A DNA stretch of 64,000 nt. Source: Streptomyces sp. R41. GTDB lineage: Bacteria > Actinomycetota > Actinomycetes > Streptomycetales > Streptomycetaceae. Shown piece by piece: positions 42,962-51,422 of this stretch (the first letter of the stretch is position 1; every line of letters starts with the position of its first letter). A model generated the notes under the pieces. That model did not search any database. It was not told where the DNA came from and saw only the letters and a program-made list of their open reading frames with translations. The stretch lies in the NCBI RefSeq assembly GCF_041053055.1, contig NZ_CP163443.1, positions 1,116,001 to 1,180,000 on the forward strand, written 5' to 3'. The translations under genes were made by a program, and so were the position numbers.

Positions 42962-43276
42962 TCAATGAACGCCCCAGTCGCTCCCGGCCGGACCGCGCGC
43001 ACTTGGCGACCGCGACCTTCGACGAGCGCTCCAGGGCCTGGCACAGCAGCGAATAGGGCTTCGCTGCTCCCCGCCCATCCGCCTGCGGGTAATACCCTTC
43101 GCCGATTCGGATCGGGTCGACGCTGCCGTCCGGCACGAACGCTTCGATCTCGATCGCCGTCGGCAGCTGCAGCTCCCGCAGCTCCTCATCCAGCACCGGG
43201 ACGATCGTGTCCTTCGACAGCTGATTGCCGTTGCCGATCTTCGCGGTCGACACCTCGCGGTCCTCGACTTCGCACG
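42962..43276 (-). pseudogene. Ku-protein internal fragment
   Basis: The minus strand reads CEVEDREVSTAKIGNGNQLS, ELRELQLPTAIEIEAFVPDG and PYSLLCQALERSSKVAVAKC, clearly the central beta-barrel part of bacterial Ku (end-joining DNA repair). The N-terminal start and C-terminal arm are missing. The frame upstream (PDAGLAGISGCPVCRRGRTC) does not belong to Ku. Confidence 0.8.
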
Positions 43277-43633
43277 CACATGTGCGACCGCGCCGGCAGA
43301 CAGGACAACCCGAGATCCCGGCCAGCCCGGCGTCCGGCTGCGTCTCTTCCTTGACCTGCGCCAGACACTCCCCCATCAGGACGGGCCATAGCTGCTCACG
43401 TGCCGCCGCCGCGGATACCGGATGGCCCCGACGCAAGGGGCATGGCCCGCCGCTACGGGGGAGAGCGACGGGCCACGTCTGGCTCTACCGTGCCACGCGC
43501 GCCTCTTGCATGGGCGGTTTCTGGGTGAACTGGCCTGTCCTCACCGCGGCGTACGCGTTCGGAGCCGGCGGGGCCGTCGGCGGTGAAACGCAGCAGATGC
43601 TCGTGCTGGCGCGGTCGGCCTCGATGCGGATCG
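43277..43633. other. Degenerate region, no gene recognised
   Basis: About 360 bases between the Ku and Doc remnants. Open frames have no known family or ribosome sites. Confidence 0.35.
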
Positions 43634-43941
43634 TCATTCCGTGGTCCAGTCGCGAAGCTGGGCGGCGATCTCCTGGACGCCGGCTCCCTTGTGCTTGGCG
43701 CGCATGACGAGTGCGAGGGCCTGTTCCGGCTCGTACTGCATGTAGTGCCCGTTCGCGTTCAGGAACACGTCGGCGACCAGCACGCGAAAAACAGGTTCTT
43801 GTTCTCCAGCGGCTCATGCAGGGCGACCGACTCGAGCACCGCGGCGGCCTTGAGCCAGTCGCTGGAGTAGTCACCGACTTCGTCGGTTCCGGGCTCAACA
43901 ACTTGCTTCACAATGAGGGCCAGCCACAGCCGCATCGGTGA
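43634..43941 (-). pseudogene. Doc/Fic-like toxin with a frameshift
   Basis: Two frames together read SDWLKAAAVLESVALHEPLE then NKNLFF, and after a one-base shift near 43785 RVLVADVFLNANGHYMQYEP, ALALVMRAKHKGAGVQEIAA and LRDWTTE. The layout is that of death-on-curing toxins, but the catalytic loop is degraded (HEPLENKN in place of H-x-F-x2-G/A-N-K-R). No antitoxin is seen upstream. Confidence 0.6.
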
Positions 43942-44195
43942 CACGCCGTGCGCCTTCTGCCTCGCTCACAGTCCCGAGACCACCCTGCCTCGTGTGGGCG
44001 GCCGTCACAATCCGGGAGCCGGCGGCATCCAGGGCTTCGGCGTAGTCGGGTGACGTCCGATTTGTGCTCGAGCGAGGCCGACGTCGACAAGATCAAGACG
44101 GTTCGCGCAATCGCCATGCCATGGGAGGGGGCGGCGGCGTCCAGCCATGGTGTGAACCCGCCGCCCCATCCTCCGCCCCAGCGCTTGCTTCACCT
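43942..44195. other. Upstream region of the DUF2975/XRE pair
   Basis: No gene recognised. It contains copy A of a 32-bp direct repeat (44029-44060). Confidence 0.4.
44029..44060. repeat. 32-bp direct repeat, copy A
   Basis: Begins CCAGGGCTTCGGCGTAGTCG. It matches copy B at 45194-45225 at 28 of 32 positions. The two copies flank the DUF2975/XRE gene pair. Confidence 0.7.
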
Positions 44196-44229
44196 ATCGA
44201 AACTCGATAGATTCCCATCGTAACTCGAT
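44196..44229. promoter_or_regulatory. Direct pair of ATCGWAACTCGAT sites
   Basis: Two 13-bp sites, 44196-44208 (ATCGAAACTCGAT) and 44217-44229 (ATCGTAACTCGAT), 21 bp centre to centre. Each is itself an inverted repeat (ATCGA/TCGAT). They end 13 bases before the DUF2975 GTG start and are good candidates for autoregulation by the XRE protein. Confidence 0.7.
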
Positions 44230-44242
44230 GGAAGGATGGGTC

Positions 44243-44734
44243 GTGGGGAAGCTGACAGTGCGTGCGCTGCGCGCCGTGCTCGCGGTGGTGCTCGCCGGCA
44301 CCGTGTTCGTACAGGCATTGATGGTGTGGGTGTTGGCCAGCGGGAGCGACCCGGAGGACGGGTCGCTCCCGCTGACCCCGCTCCGCGTGATCACGTTCCT
44401 GGGCATGGTGTCGGTCCAGGTCGCTCTGGTCTGCGTATGGCGGCTGGTGACGATGGTGCGACGCGGAACCGTGTTCTCCCACGCCGCCTTCCGGTACGTG
44501 GACGGCGTGATCGGCGCGATCGTGGCGGTTGCCCTGTTGTGGTTCGCGGTCACGGCCCTCAATGCGCCGGGCCAGCGGGACGACCCGGGGGTCACCGTCA
44601 TCATGGGCGGGATCGGCATGGCCATCCTCGGGGTCGCGCTCATCGTGCTCGTGCTGCGGATGCTGCTCGCCCAGGCCGTCGCGCGCGACGTCGAAGCGGC
44701 GCAGATGCAGGCAGAGTTGGACGAGGTGATCTGA
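44243..44734 (+). CDS. DUF2975 membrane protein
   Basis: 163 residues from the GTG at 44243, which has GGAAGG upstream; an ATG 15 bases earlier overlaps the putative operator and is less likely. Four membrane helices: AVLAVVLAGTVFVQALMVWV, VITFLGMVSVQVALVCVW, VIGAIVAVALLWFAVTAL and GIGMAILGVALIVLVLRMLL. DUF2975 proteins are usually paired with a small XRE regulator, exactly as here (1-base overlap). The role is unknown, probably a membrane partner of the regulator. Confidence 0.85.
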   Translation: MGKLTVRALRAVLAVVLAGTVFVQALMVWVLASGSDPEDGSLPLTPLRVITFLGMVSVQVALVCVWRLVTMVRRGTVFSHAAFRYVDGVIGAIVAVALLWFAVTALNAPGQRDDPGVTVIMGGIGMAILGVALIVLVLRMLLAQAVARDVEAAQMQAELDEVI

Positions 44735-44955
44735 TGCCGATCGCCGTCGACATCGACGTGATGCTGGCCAGGCGGAAGATGTCCGTGGGCGAGCTCGCGG
44801 ACCGGGTAGGAATCACGCCCGCCAACCTGGCGGTACTCAAGAACGGCCGCGCCAAGGCGGTCCGCTTCGCGACGCTCGCCGCGCTCTGCGAGGTGCTCAA
44901 GTGCCAGCCGGGCGACCTGCTGCGCTGGGAGGCCGAGGACGCCGCCGGCGGATGA
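44734..44955 (+). CDS. XRE-family (Cro/CI-type) regulator
   Basis: 73 residues, almost only a helix-turn-helix: DVMLARRKMSVGELADRVGI, TPANLAVLKNGRAKAVRFAT and LAALCEVLKCQPGDLL. This YozG-like subtype accompanies DUF2975 proteins. The ATG overlaps the DUF2975 stop (TGATG). Confidence 0.9.
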   Translation: MPIAVDIDVMLARRKMSVGELADRVGITPANLAVLKNGRAKAVRFATLAALCEVLKCQPGDLLRWEAEDAAGG

Positions 44956-45145
44956 CGTGCCCCGGGGCAGGCGTGAAAACGCCCGACACCACCGGCCCGT
45001 GACACGGCACATGGACCGCATGGACATGGATCGCCGATCACCCACAGCACCGTCCCGACACCGTGGGCAGATCCCGGTTGACCTGCACCGCACCGCACCG
45101 TCCCTGCCGACGATCGCGACCTGCGAACGTGCCCCCACCGCAAGC

Positions 45146-45174
45146 CCCCGCCCTTCCAGCGCGGAAGGGCGGGG
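45146..45174. terminator. GC-rich hairpin
   Basis: A perfect 12-bp stem (CCCCGCCCTTCC/GGAAGGGCGGGG) with a 5-base loop. It may end the DUF2975/XRE transcript, or may be a mobile-element end given the adjacent repeat. Confidence 0.65.
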
Positions 45175-45193
45175 TTCGTCGTTGGGCCGGCAG

Positions 45194-45225
45194 CCAGGGC
45201 TTCGCCGTAGTCGCTTGACGCCCGA
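45194..45225. repeat. 32-bp direct repeat, copy B
   Basis: Begins CCAGGGCTTCGCCGTAGTCG; partner of 44029-44060. It lies 20 bases right of the hairpin at 45146-45174. Confidence 0.7.
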
Positions 45226-45459
45226 ATATGACGAACTGCCAGTTCGCGGGCCTGACTGCGCAACTCCACCCGGGCCGCCGGCTCTTTGCCGGGACTCGAC
45301 CAGAACGGATGCCACCAAAGGCGAATCGACGGCATCAGCAGGCGGCGACGGAGCGTCGTGTTCGCCGTAGTACGGGGCGCGGCGAGGGCGTCGTAGGTGC
45401 GGTTCCAGGTTACCGAGGGGTGCTTGAGGAAGCCGCAGCACGGCTCCTCGCCATTCTGT

Positions 45460-45469
45460 ACCGATCGGT
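45460..45469. promoter_or_regulatory. Palindromic TetR operator
   Basis: ACCGATCGGT, a perfect 10-bp palindrome in the context TGTACCGATCGGTGTA, 22 bases before the TetR start. Probable autoregulatory site overlapping the promoter. Confidence 0.65.
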
Positions 45470-45491
45470 GTAAAAGTGTTACTGTCCATGC

Positions 45492-46100
45492 ATGACCACG
45501 AACCAGCGCCCAGCACTCGGCCGGCCCCGCGCCTTCGACGTCGACCAGGCGCTCGACCGTGCGATGCAGGTTTTCTGGCATCAGGGCTACGAGGGAGCCT
45601 CGCTCAGCGACCTGACGGGCGCCATGGGCATCACGCGTACCAGCATGTACGCGGCCTACGGCAACAAGGCGGATCTCTTCCGCAAGGCACTGCAGCGGTA
45701 CACGGCCGGGCCGGCCGGCTACGTGTACGAAGCGCTCAAGGAGCCGACCGCGCGGACAGTGGCCGAGCGCATACTCCAGGGCGCGGCTTGCGCGACCACC
45801 CTGCCGGGCCGGCCGGCTGGGTGCCTCGGCGTACAGGGCGCGCTCGCCGTCGGCGAGAGTGGCCGAAGCGCGAACGAGGCTCTCATCAGGTGGCGCCGCG
45901 ACGGTGAGGACGCCATCCGGGAGCGGTTCGTGCGCGCCCGCGCGGAAGGTGATCTGCCCCCGGACGCCGACCCCGCGGCCCTGGCCCGCTACCTCCTCAC
46001 CTTCGCCTACGGGATTTCCGTCCAGGCCGCCACCGGCGTCCCCCGTGACGAACTGCTCCAGGTCGCACAGAGTGCGCTGCGGGCCTGGCCCGCAACCTGA
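45492..46100 (+). CDS. TetR/AcrR-family regulator
   Basis: 202 residues. The N-terminal helix-turn-helix (ALDRAMQVFWHQGYEGASLS, DLTGAMGITRTSMYAAYGNK, ADLFRKAL) is typical. The C-terminal part has the form seen in regulators of dehalogenase and oxidoreductase genes (RPAGCLGVQGALAVGESGRS, YLLTFAYGISVQAATGVPRD). The adjacent NTF2-like and hydrolase genes downstream are plausible targets. The palindrome just upstream suggests autoregulation. Confidence 0.9.
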   Translation: MTTNQRPALGRPRAFDVDQALDRAMQVFWHQGYEGASLSDLTGAMGITRTSMYAAYGNKADLFRKALQRYTAGPAGYVYEALKEPTARTVAERILQGAACATTLPGRPAGCLGVQGALAVGESGRSANEALIRWRRDGEDAIRERFVRARAEGDLPPDADPAALARYLLTFAYGISVQAATGVPRDELLQVAQSALRAWPAT

Positions 46101-46341
46101 ACACCCAGGCACGCCGGGCGGGGCCGGCAAGGACCAGCGCACCGGACCCGACCTCCCGGGCGGCGGACGCACGGCGCTCGCGGGACTGCACAGTGGCGCG
46201 ACGTGATGGCCGACTCTGCCGGTCAGCAGCGGACAGGGGCGGCAGGCTCCTTCCCGGAAAGAGGCAGACCTCACCCCCCTACCAGCAGTCATGCGCAATG
46301 ACATTGACATTGCGTGCTCTCCACAAGGAAAGGCTTTGATC

Positions 46342-46740
46342 ATGACTACGCGAGACGTCGTCGAGAAATTCTTCCACCTGCTGGCAAGCGGAGACCCCGA
46401 CAAGATCACAGATGTCTTCGCCGACGACATCGACTGGTACGTTCCCGGGTCGGCGGATCTGCCCTGGACGGGGCCGCGCACCAAGGGCAGCGAGGTAGCC
46501 GACTATTTCAGGACCCTGGGCGCGAACATCGTGCCCGAGAAGAACGTCGACGATATCGAGGCGCTCCTCGTCGACGGTGAACACGCGGTCATGCTGGGAC
46601 GGTTCACCCGAGTGGCGAAGGGCACGGGCCGGACGTTCATGACGCCCATCGCCATGCACCTTCAGGTGGCAGGCGACAAGATCGTCAAGCTGCATCTTTA
46701 TGAGGACACCCTCGCGGTAGCCGAGGCATACGCCAAGTGA
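46342..46740 (+). CDS. NTF2-like/SnoaL-type protein
   Basis: 132 residues. The ATG at 46342 is preceded by AAGGAAAGG. The cone-shaped alpha+beta fold is shown by VVEKFFHLLASGDPDKITDV, FADDIDWYVPGSADLPWTGP and VAGDKIVKLHLYEDTLAVAE. Such proteins are isomerases, cyclases or ligand binders; His/Asp in the pocket cannot be assigned. It lies 241 bases after the TetR gene on the same strand and before the decayed haloperoxidase, a grouping often regulated together. Confidence 0.82.
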   Translation: MTTRDVVEKFFHLLASGDPDKITDVFADDIDWYVPGSADLPWTGPRTKGSEVADYFRTLGANIVPEKNVDDIEALLVDGEHAVMLGRFTRVAKGTGRTFMTPIAMHLQVAGDKIVKLHLYEDTLAVAEAYAK

Positions 46741-46886
46741 GCAGCCTCGGCCGTACGGGGATGAGCGCGGGCGCGCGCCTGCATTCGGTGCGACACGCAA
46801 CGTGGAAGTGACAGGCGCTCAGCGATCGCCCGGCACACTGTGCTCTCCCCCAGGCATCGCCTCGACTTACCGACCGATCGAGTCGA

Positions 46887-47090
46887 CGGCACCGATCATC
46901 ACCATCAGGGACGACACCGCGATCTTCTACAAGAACTGGGATACCGGGCAGCCTGTGGTCTTCAGCCATGGCTAGCCTCTCAACGCCGACGTCTACGACC
47001 CCAGGCCCAATCGATGGCCGACAACGGACTCCGTGTCATCGCCCATGCCCGCCGAGGGCCGGGACGCATCCGACGCAGAGACAGCGGCCC
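46887..47090 (+). pseudogene. Haloperoxidase-type alpha/beta hydrolase, decayed start
   Basis: The plus strand reads PIITIRDDTAIFYKNWDTGQ and PVVFSHG, then a TAG where the family has Trp (HGWPL), PLNADVYD, and after a frame change QSMADNGLRVIAHARRG. This is the N-terminal third of a non-heme chloroperoxidase-like hydrolase with a nonsense mutation and a frameshift. The nucleophile region is absent. Confidence 0.75.
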
Positions 47091-47367
47091 TCGACATCTC
47101 TTGCAATCTGTTGGGTCCGGTGATTCAGCGACCTGCACATGAATTTCGCGATCCCATTCATTGGTTTTGCTGCGTTGCCCTCCCTGCGGGTCAGGTCTAG
47201 CGTGAGAAAGACGGCAACCGGCGCCATCTGCCGCGAGGCACCACGCCGCCGAGGGAAAATAGTTCCCGAGCCTCCACGGCGACCGTCCTGACCTTGGTCG
47301 CATCCAACCGGGTTTTATACGGGCGGATTTGACGCCCTCCCGCGCCCGTGGGCGCCCGGAGGTTGAT

Positions 47368-48234
47368 GTGCTTCCCACACGACACAAGACCGCAACCATC
47401 AAGGGCCAAGAAGTCTTCTACCGCGAGGCCGGCCCCAGCGACGCACCGGTCGTGCTGTTGCTGCACGGATTCCCGAGCAGTTCCCACATGTTCCGCCATC
47501 TCGTCCCCGCGCTGGCCGACGACTATCACGTGATCGCCAGCGACCACATCGGATACGGCCACTCCGCCATGCCCAAGGTGGACGCATTCGACTACACCTT
47601 CGACAACCTCGCCGGCGTCACCGCCGGACTGCTCAACCACCTGGGTATCAAGCGCTTCGCCATGTATGTGCACGACTACGGAGCGCCGATCGGCTGGCGC
47701 CTTGCGCTCGACCCTTCCTTCGACGTCAGCGCGATCATCTCGCAGAGCGGCAATGCCTACATGGAAGGCTTCGCCAAGCCCTTCTGGGACGACTTGTTCG
47801 CGTACGCCACCCATCCCGGCCGCGACACGGAGCCGGGCGCACGGGCCAAGCTCAGCCCGAGTACGACCCGTTGGCAGTACGAGAACGGCGCACCCGACAC
47901 CAGACTGGTCAGCCCCGACACCTGGACACTCGACCAGCTCCTGCTGGAACGGCCGGGCAACGACGAGATCCAGCTGGCGCTGTTCCGCGACTACCCGAAG
48001 AACATCGAGGGGTACCCGAAGCTGCACGAGTACTTCCGCACCAGCCAGGTTCCCCTGCTCGCGGTATGGGGCCAGGGGGACGAGATCTTCGGACCGGACG
48101 GCGCACGGGCGTTCTCCCGTGACCTGCCCGAGGCGGAAGTCCACCTGCTGCCTGCCGGGCACTTCGCCCTGGAGACGCACCTGGACGCCATCAGCGGATA
48201 CATCCACGGATTCCTCGGACGCGTCCTGACCTGA
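47368..48234 (+). CDS. Alpha/beta hydrolase, haloalkane dehalogenase/epoxide hydrolase type
   Basis: 288 residues. The GTG at 47368 has GGAGG 6 bases upstream and is preferred over the earlier ATG. The oxyanion motif is LLLHGFPSSSHMFRHL. The nucleophile position reads VHDYGAPIGW, an Asp nucleophile as in dehalogenases and epoxide hydrolases rather than Ser. The acid may be the Glu or Asp in AVWGQGDEIFGPDGA, and the general base the His in LLPAGHFALETH. A cap domain lies between (residues about 140-200). Target compound unknown. It stands near the TetR regulator and NTF2-like protein. Confidence 0.85.
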   Translation: MLPTRHKTATIKGQEVFYREAGPSDAPVVLLLHGFPSSSHMFRHLVPALADDYHVIASDHIGYGHSAMPKVDAFDYTFDNLAGVTAGLLNHLGIKRFAMYVHDYGAPIGWRLALDPSFDVSAIISQSGNAYMEGFAKPFWDDLFAYATHPGRDTEPGARAKLSPSTTRWQYENGAPDTRLVSPDTWTLDQLLLERPGNDEIQLALFRDYPKNIEGYPKLHEYFRTSQVPLLAVWGQGDEIFGPDGARAFSRDLPEAEVHLLPAGHFALETHLDAISGYIHGFLGRVLT

Positions 48235-48694
48235 AGCGTGGCGAGACCCGCGCACCTCCAGCTGAACATGATGTGTAAGCGGCGGAGAAGCACGTACCGA
48301 TTCACGCACGGTTCAGTCGGCCGATGCCAGGTCGGCCGTCGCAGGCTCTTTCGGCGCGAGGCACTACATGGTGCCCGGGGACACAGCCCGATGTCGCATC
48401 GGGCTGCCCCAATCGACACGGCGGCCAGAAGGTCAGAAGCTGACGCGACGTGCTTCCCTGTCGGAGCGCGCACGGGAGGCATCGCAGGAGAGGTGGCGGG
48501 TGGCCACGGCACGGGCCGGGGGCGACACGGGTGTGTGAGTGCGCGATCCCCAGCACTGTGTGGTGCGTGCCCCAGCCCGGTTCGCGGCGATGCAGTGAGT
48601 GCGCGTCGACGCCAGCGGCCGGGACTGGAACGGGGCGGCGGCTACCGCGCCAGTCCCCTGCGGCCGATGGGTCCACCGCATCCGGCCGGCGCGG
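48235..48694. other. Intergenic, hairpin only
   Basis: No gene supported. It holds the hairpin listed at 48384-48406. Confidence 0.4.
48384..48406. terminator. Terminator-like hairpin
   Basis: A perfect 10-bp stem (CAGCCCGATG/CATCGGGCTG) with a 3-base loop, 150 bases downstream of the hydrolase. Confidence 0.6.
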
Positions 48695-49048
48695 TCAGGC
48701 CGCTCCCGTGCCGGGTATGCGCTCCCACGCCATCCCGTACAGGACGACCGACACTGCCATCACGCCCGCCGCCGTGAAGACGCCCGGCGCCCAACTGCCC
48801 GTTGCGTCGCGCGGGATGCCGCTGACGACCGGGCTCGCCACCGCGCCGATCTCGGCCACCAGATTGAACAGGCCAAAGAGCGAACCGCGGTGCTCCTCGG
48901 CGGCCAGGTCTCCCAGGATGCTGTGGACGATCGGCTGCAGCGCATTGAAGAAGAGGCCGGAGCAGAACAGGATCAGGCCGAGCAGCAGGGACGGCTTGCC
49001 GTCACCGAGCAGGCTCACCCTGAACGCGATGGCAAGGAGCGTGTGCAC
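48695..49048 (-). pseudogene. MFS transporter, C-terminal fragment
   Basis: About 117 residues holding the last four membrane helices, e.g. LLLGLILFCSGLFFNALQPI, HSILGDLAAEEHRGSLFGLF, NLVAEIGAVASPVVSG and GVFTAAGVMAVSVVLYGMAW. The first two thirds of the transporter are missing; sequence before about 49055 is unrelated. Confidence 0.7.
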
Positions 49049-49676
49049 CGCCGCGCAAGTCGAAGACGTACAGCGGCATGCGCCAGGCGCCGCCGCCCAT
49101 CCCCCAGTTGCCGCCCCAGTCGATGAGGGGCGGGGTAGCGACGATGCCGACGGTCAGCGTTCTGGGGCGCTGGATGCAAGCCGTCACCGGGCATAACGCC
49201 TGTCGGCAGACGTGGTGGCAGCCCGGTATGGGTATCAACCGCCGACGTCCTGCGGGTACGTCTTCCAACGAGCCGGGCTCCATGAGGCAGATGCCGGGTC
49301 AACTGCGTTGCCACGTGGCGGCGTTCGCGTTCCCTGCACGCGGCGGCCCGCCCGGTACTGCGTCGGCCGACGCCCTCCACCATCCAGCCCGGCTGCACAC
49401 ATCCCACCCGCAGTGGACGTCCGCCTCACCCAGACTCCCGAACGACAGGCAGCACACCGCCACCGTTGAGACGGACACGCGCCCACGCCCCCGGCGCCCG
49501 TCGAAGGCGCGCAGGTCGGGCATGGTTGCACTTCCCGCAGCCCCCTGTCAGGAAAACAAGGACTTGAGCAGTCACGGATTCCCATTTCTTGGCTGCTGCC
49601 GCTGCGACGGATACGTTGGTCCGCAGGCAGGCACCGATCGAGAGCGTCACCGCCGGTGTTCGCCAGACATGAGGCG
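49049..49676. other. Degenerate region, no gene recognised
   Basis: About 630 bases of low-quality overlapping frames. A short minus-strand stretch near 49060-49160 (TPPLIDWGGNWGMGGGAWRM) looks like real protein but has no start or context. Confidence 0.35.
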
Positions 49677-49702
49677 GGGGCCGATCATCAAGACCGACCC
49701 CC
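49677..49702. terminator. Terminator after the 34-residue peptide
   Basis: Read on the minus strand, GGGGGTCG pairs with CGGCCCCC across about ten bases (one G-U pair), directly downstream of the short gene at 49716-49820. Confidence 0.5.
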
Positions 49703-49715
49703 TTGGGTGAGCGCG

Positions 49716-49820
49716 TCAGACTAGACGGCTGAGCTGCAGGGTCAGATCCAGCGTCCACTGGATCAACATGACCACCAGCGTCCAGAACGTCCAGTCTGGC
49801 GACTCATCGAGCTTGTGCAC
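49716..49820 (-). CDS. 34-residue membrane peptide
   Basis: A short gene with an excellent ribosome site: AAGGAGG sits 6 bases before the GTG at 49820. The product starts VHKLDESPDWTFWTLVVMLI and continues QWTLDLTLQLSRLV. A polar, acidic N-terminus of about 9 residues is followed by one strongly hydrophobic Trp-rich helix, which fits a single-pass membrane peptide. A terminator-like hairpin follows. Peptides of this size act as type I toxins, regulators of membrane proteins, or holin-like factors; nothing here decides between them. Confidence 0.6.
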   Translation of the reverse strand: MHKLDESPDWTFWTLVVMLIQWTLDLTLQLSRLV

Positions 49821-50453
49821 CTACTACCTCCTTCCTCTTCCGGGAGCTCCACCAGAAGAGAGCGAAGGCCGCTCGACGGCTCGCTGAGAACTCTATGGGT
49901 GTTCCAGACGGCCAAGACCCAATCTCCAGCGAATAACAGAAGTTGTTCGCACACAGCCCTGAAGTAGCTGATAATGCCGCCCCGTTCGGGGACCCCGAGC
50001 AAGCGAACACCTCGCTGACCTGGACCGACGTCGGCTGAGCGGCAATCGCGGCGTGCAGGTACTCGGTTGGGATGCCGACTCAGCTCTCCGCGGCCATGCC
50101 GGATGCGCCCTCAGCGCCAACGTCCGTGCTGTCCGGCCAACGGCACGGAGGCCGGCCAGCGTGCAACAGAGCCAACTGCCGCCCCGAGGGCACCGCAGCC
50201 CTACGCAGGCGCGCCGCTTGGGCACCGCCGGGGACGGCCTCGGGGTGTTCTTCCAGACTCGCCGCGATCATGCCGCTCCCTCTTCGCAGGCAGAGCAGGG
50301 CCAGCCATCTGGACTGGTGCCTGAACCCCATCACGCACTGTTGCGGATCGTGCGCGCCGCGCACCGGTCGCGGCCGGTCGGGTTTGGACTGGTTTTTCCC
50401 GGTCAGTCGTATTCATAGATCGCACAGTCGAAGCAGTGAGGACGTGATCCGCA
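49821..50453. other. Intergenic left of the stress island
   Basis: About 630 bases. It holds the promoter of the short peptide on one side and of the CsbD gene on the other. No other gene supported. Confidence 0.4.
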
Positions 50454-50633
50454 GTGGCCAAGAACCAGAAGGCGCGGGCCAAGACGGAGCAGGTCAAGGG
50501 CAAGGCCGAGGAGGCCGCCGGGCGTGCTGTCGGCGACGAGCGTCTGACTGCCGAAGGCAAGGCGGAGCAGGTGAAGGGTGACACCCGCCAGGCCAAGGAA
50601 AAGATGAAGGACATCTTCCGGCACTCACGATGA
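50454..50633 (+). CDS. CsbD-like stress protein
   Basis: 59 residues from the GTG at 50454 (GAGGA upstream). The highly charged, Lys/Glu/Gln-rich sequence has the family repeats AKTEQVKGKAEEAAGRAVGD and EGKAEQVKGDTRQAKEKMKD. CsbD proteins are small, largely helical general-stress proteins, usually under a SigB-type sigma factor; their exact action is unknown. It has its own terminator directly after. It marks the left edge of the stress-related island. Confidence 0.88.
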   Translation: MAKNQKARAKTEQVKGKAEEAAGRAVGDERLTAEGKAEQVKGDTRQAKEKMKDIFRHSR

Positions 50634-50640
50634 CATGACC

Positions 50641-50674
50641 CAGGGCCCGCCGCACGCTCGTGCGGCGGGCCCTG
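50641..50674. terminator. Strong terminator after CsbD-like gene
   Basis: A perfect 14-bp stem (50641-50654 with 50661-50674) and a 6-base loop. Confidence 0.9.
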
Positions 50675-50719
50675 CACCTGCCCAGGCGAGCGTCCCGGGC
50701 CGCGCTTGTGCTGATGAGG

Positions 50720-51055
50720 TCAGGCCGTGAGGGCCTGCCGGGGTGCACTTGCCGGGGCCTGTGCGCCGCGCACGGCGGGGCGCACCGGGTACGTGGTCTT
50801 CGCCGGATCGACGACCGGCTCCCCCAGCACGATCCGGCCCGCCGCGTGCAGCGCGTCGCACTCGTCGGTGGGCAGTGCCACATAGCAACCTCCCTGACCG
50901 GCACCCGAACTGAGGGGCTGCCAGTAGCCGTACCGGCGACGGCCGTTGGCGTGCACGGTGAGACAGACAGGAACGCGCTGCACGGTGATGAGACGCAGAA
51001 CCTCGGCACCGCCGGGGCCGAGTGGAGCGGGCGTGCGCGGGAGGGTTCGGAGCAT
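50720..51055 (-). CDS. Hypothetical protein
   Basis: 111 residues from the ATG at 51055 (GGAG upstream). The core is strand-rich: GGAEVLRLITVQRVPVCLTV, NGRRRYGYWQPLSSGAG and CDALHAAGRIVLGEPVVDPA. The ends are disordered and Pro/Ala-rich. It resembles small Streptomyces proteins of unknown function that sit near CsbD genes. Convergent with the CsbD gene across its terminator. Confidence 0.7.
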   Translation of the reverse strand: MLRTLPRTPAPLGPGGAEVLRLITVQRVPVCLTVHANGRRRYGYWQPLSSGAGQGGCYVALPTDECDALHAAGRIVLGEPVVDPAKTTYPVRPAVRGAQAPASAPRQALTA

Positions 51056-51422
51056 CGTCAGCGGTCTCCGCTCAGGGCTCGCGGCACGGCGCGGCGGTGA
51101 AGAGTGGGCGTCATGTGCGAGCGGGCCTTTCGACGGACGGGTTCGATCACGTACCGCCGGGAGCGGTGGCGTTCTCGCTGCCAGGGCATTGTTCCTGAGG
51201 GCACTGACAACGCACTCAGGGCCATTCCGGAGCACTCCCCGAAGCCCACCGGCAGTGAGCGGCGTCTGTGCGCGACAGCACCGCTTGAACGTGAATCGAC
51301 AGGGTCGGCCGCGCGCGTGCAGGCGCACGAGGACGCGTGGTCAGCGCGGCGGGGACGCGAGGGTGGCAAGATGGAACCGAGCGTGAGCGACGCGGGCGCT
51401 TCAACAAATAAGCAGGTGGCAC
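51056..51422. other. Divergent promoter region
   Basis: About 370 bases between the hypothetical gene and the GAF-ANTAR gene. No gene recognised; both promoters should be here. Confidence 0.4.

Larger units (their letters stand above)
44956..45459. other. Intergenic with hairpin and repeat
   Basis: No gene supported in about 500 bases. It contains the hairpin at 45146-45174 and copy B of the 32-bp repeat. Confidence 0.45.

Noticed and set aside
44640-46484. A 614-codon minus-strand frame
   Set aside because: It runs antisense across the XRE and TetR genes, the hairpin and the repeat, with no family match.
47329-47367. Earlier ATG for the 47368 hydrolase
   Set aside because: No ribosome site; the GTG at 47368 has GGAGG at ideal distance and starts at the usual family position.
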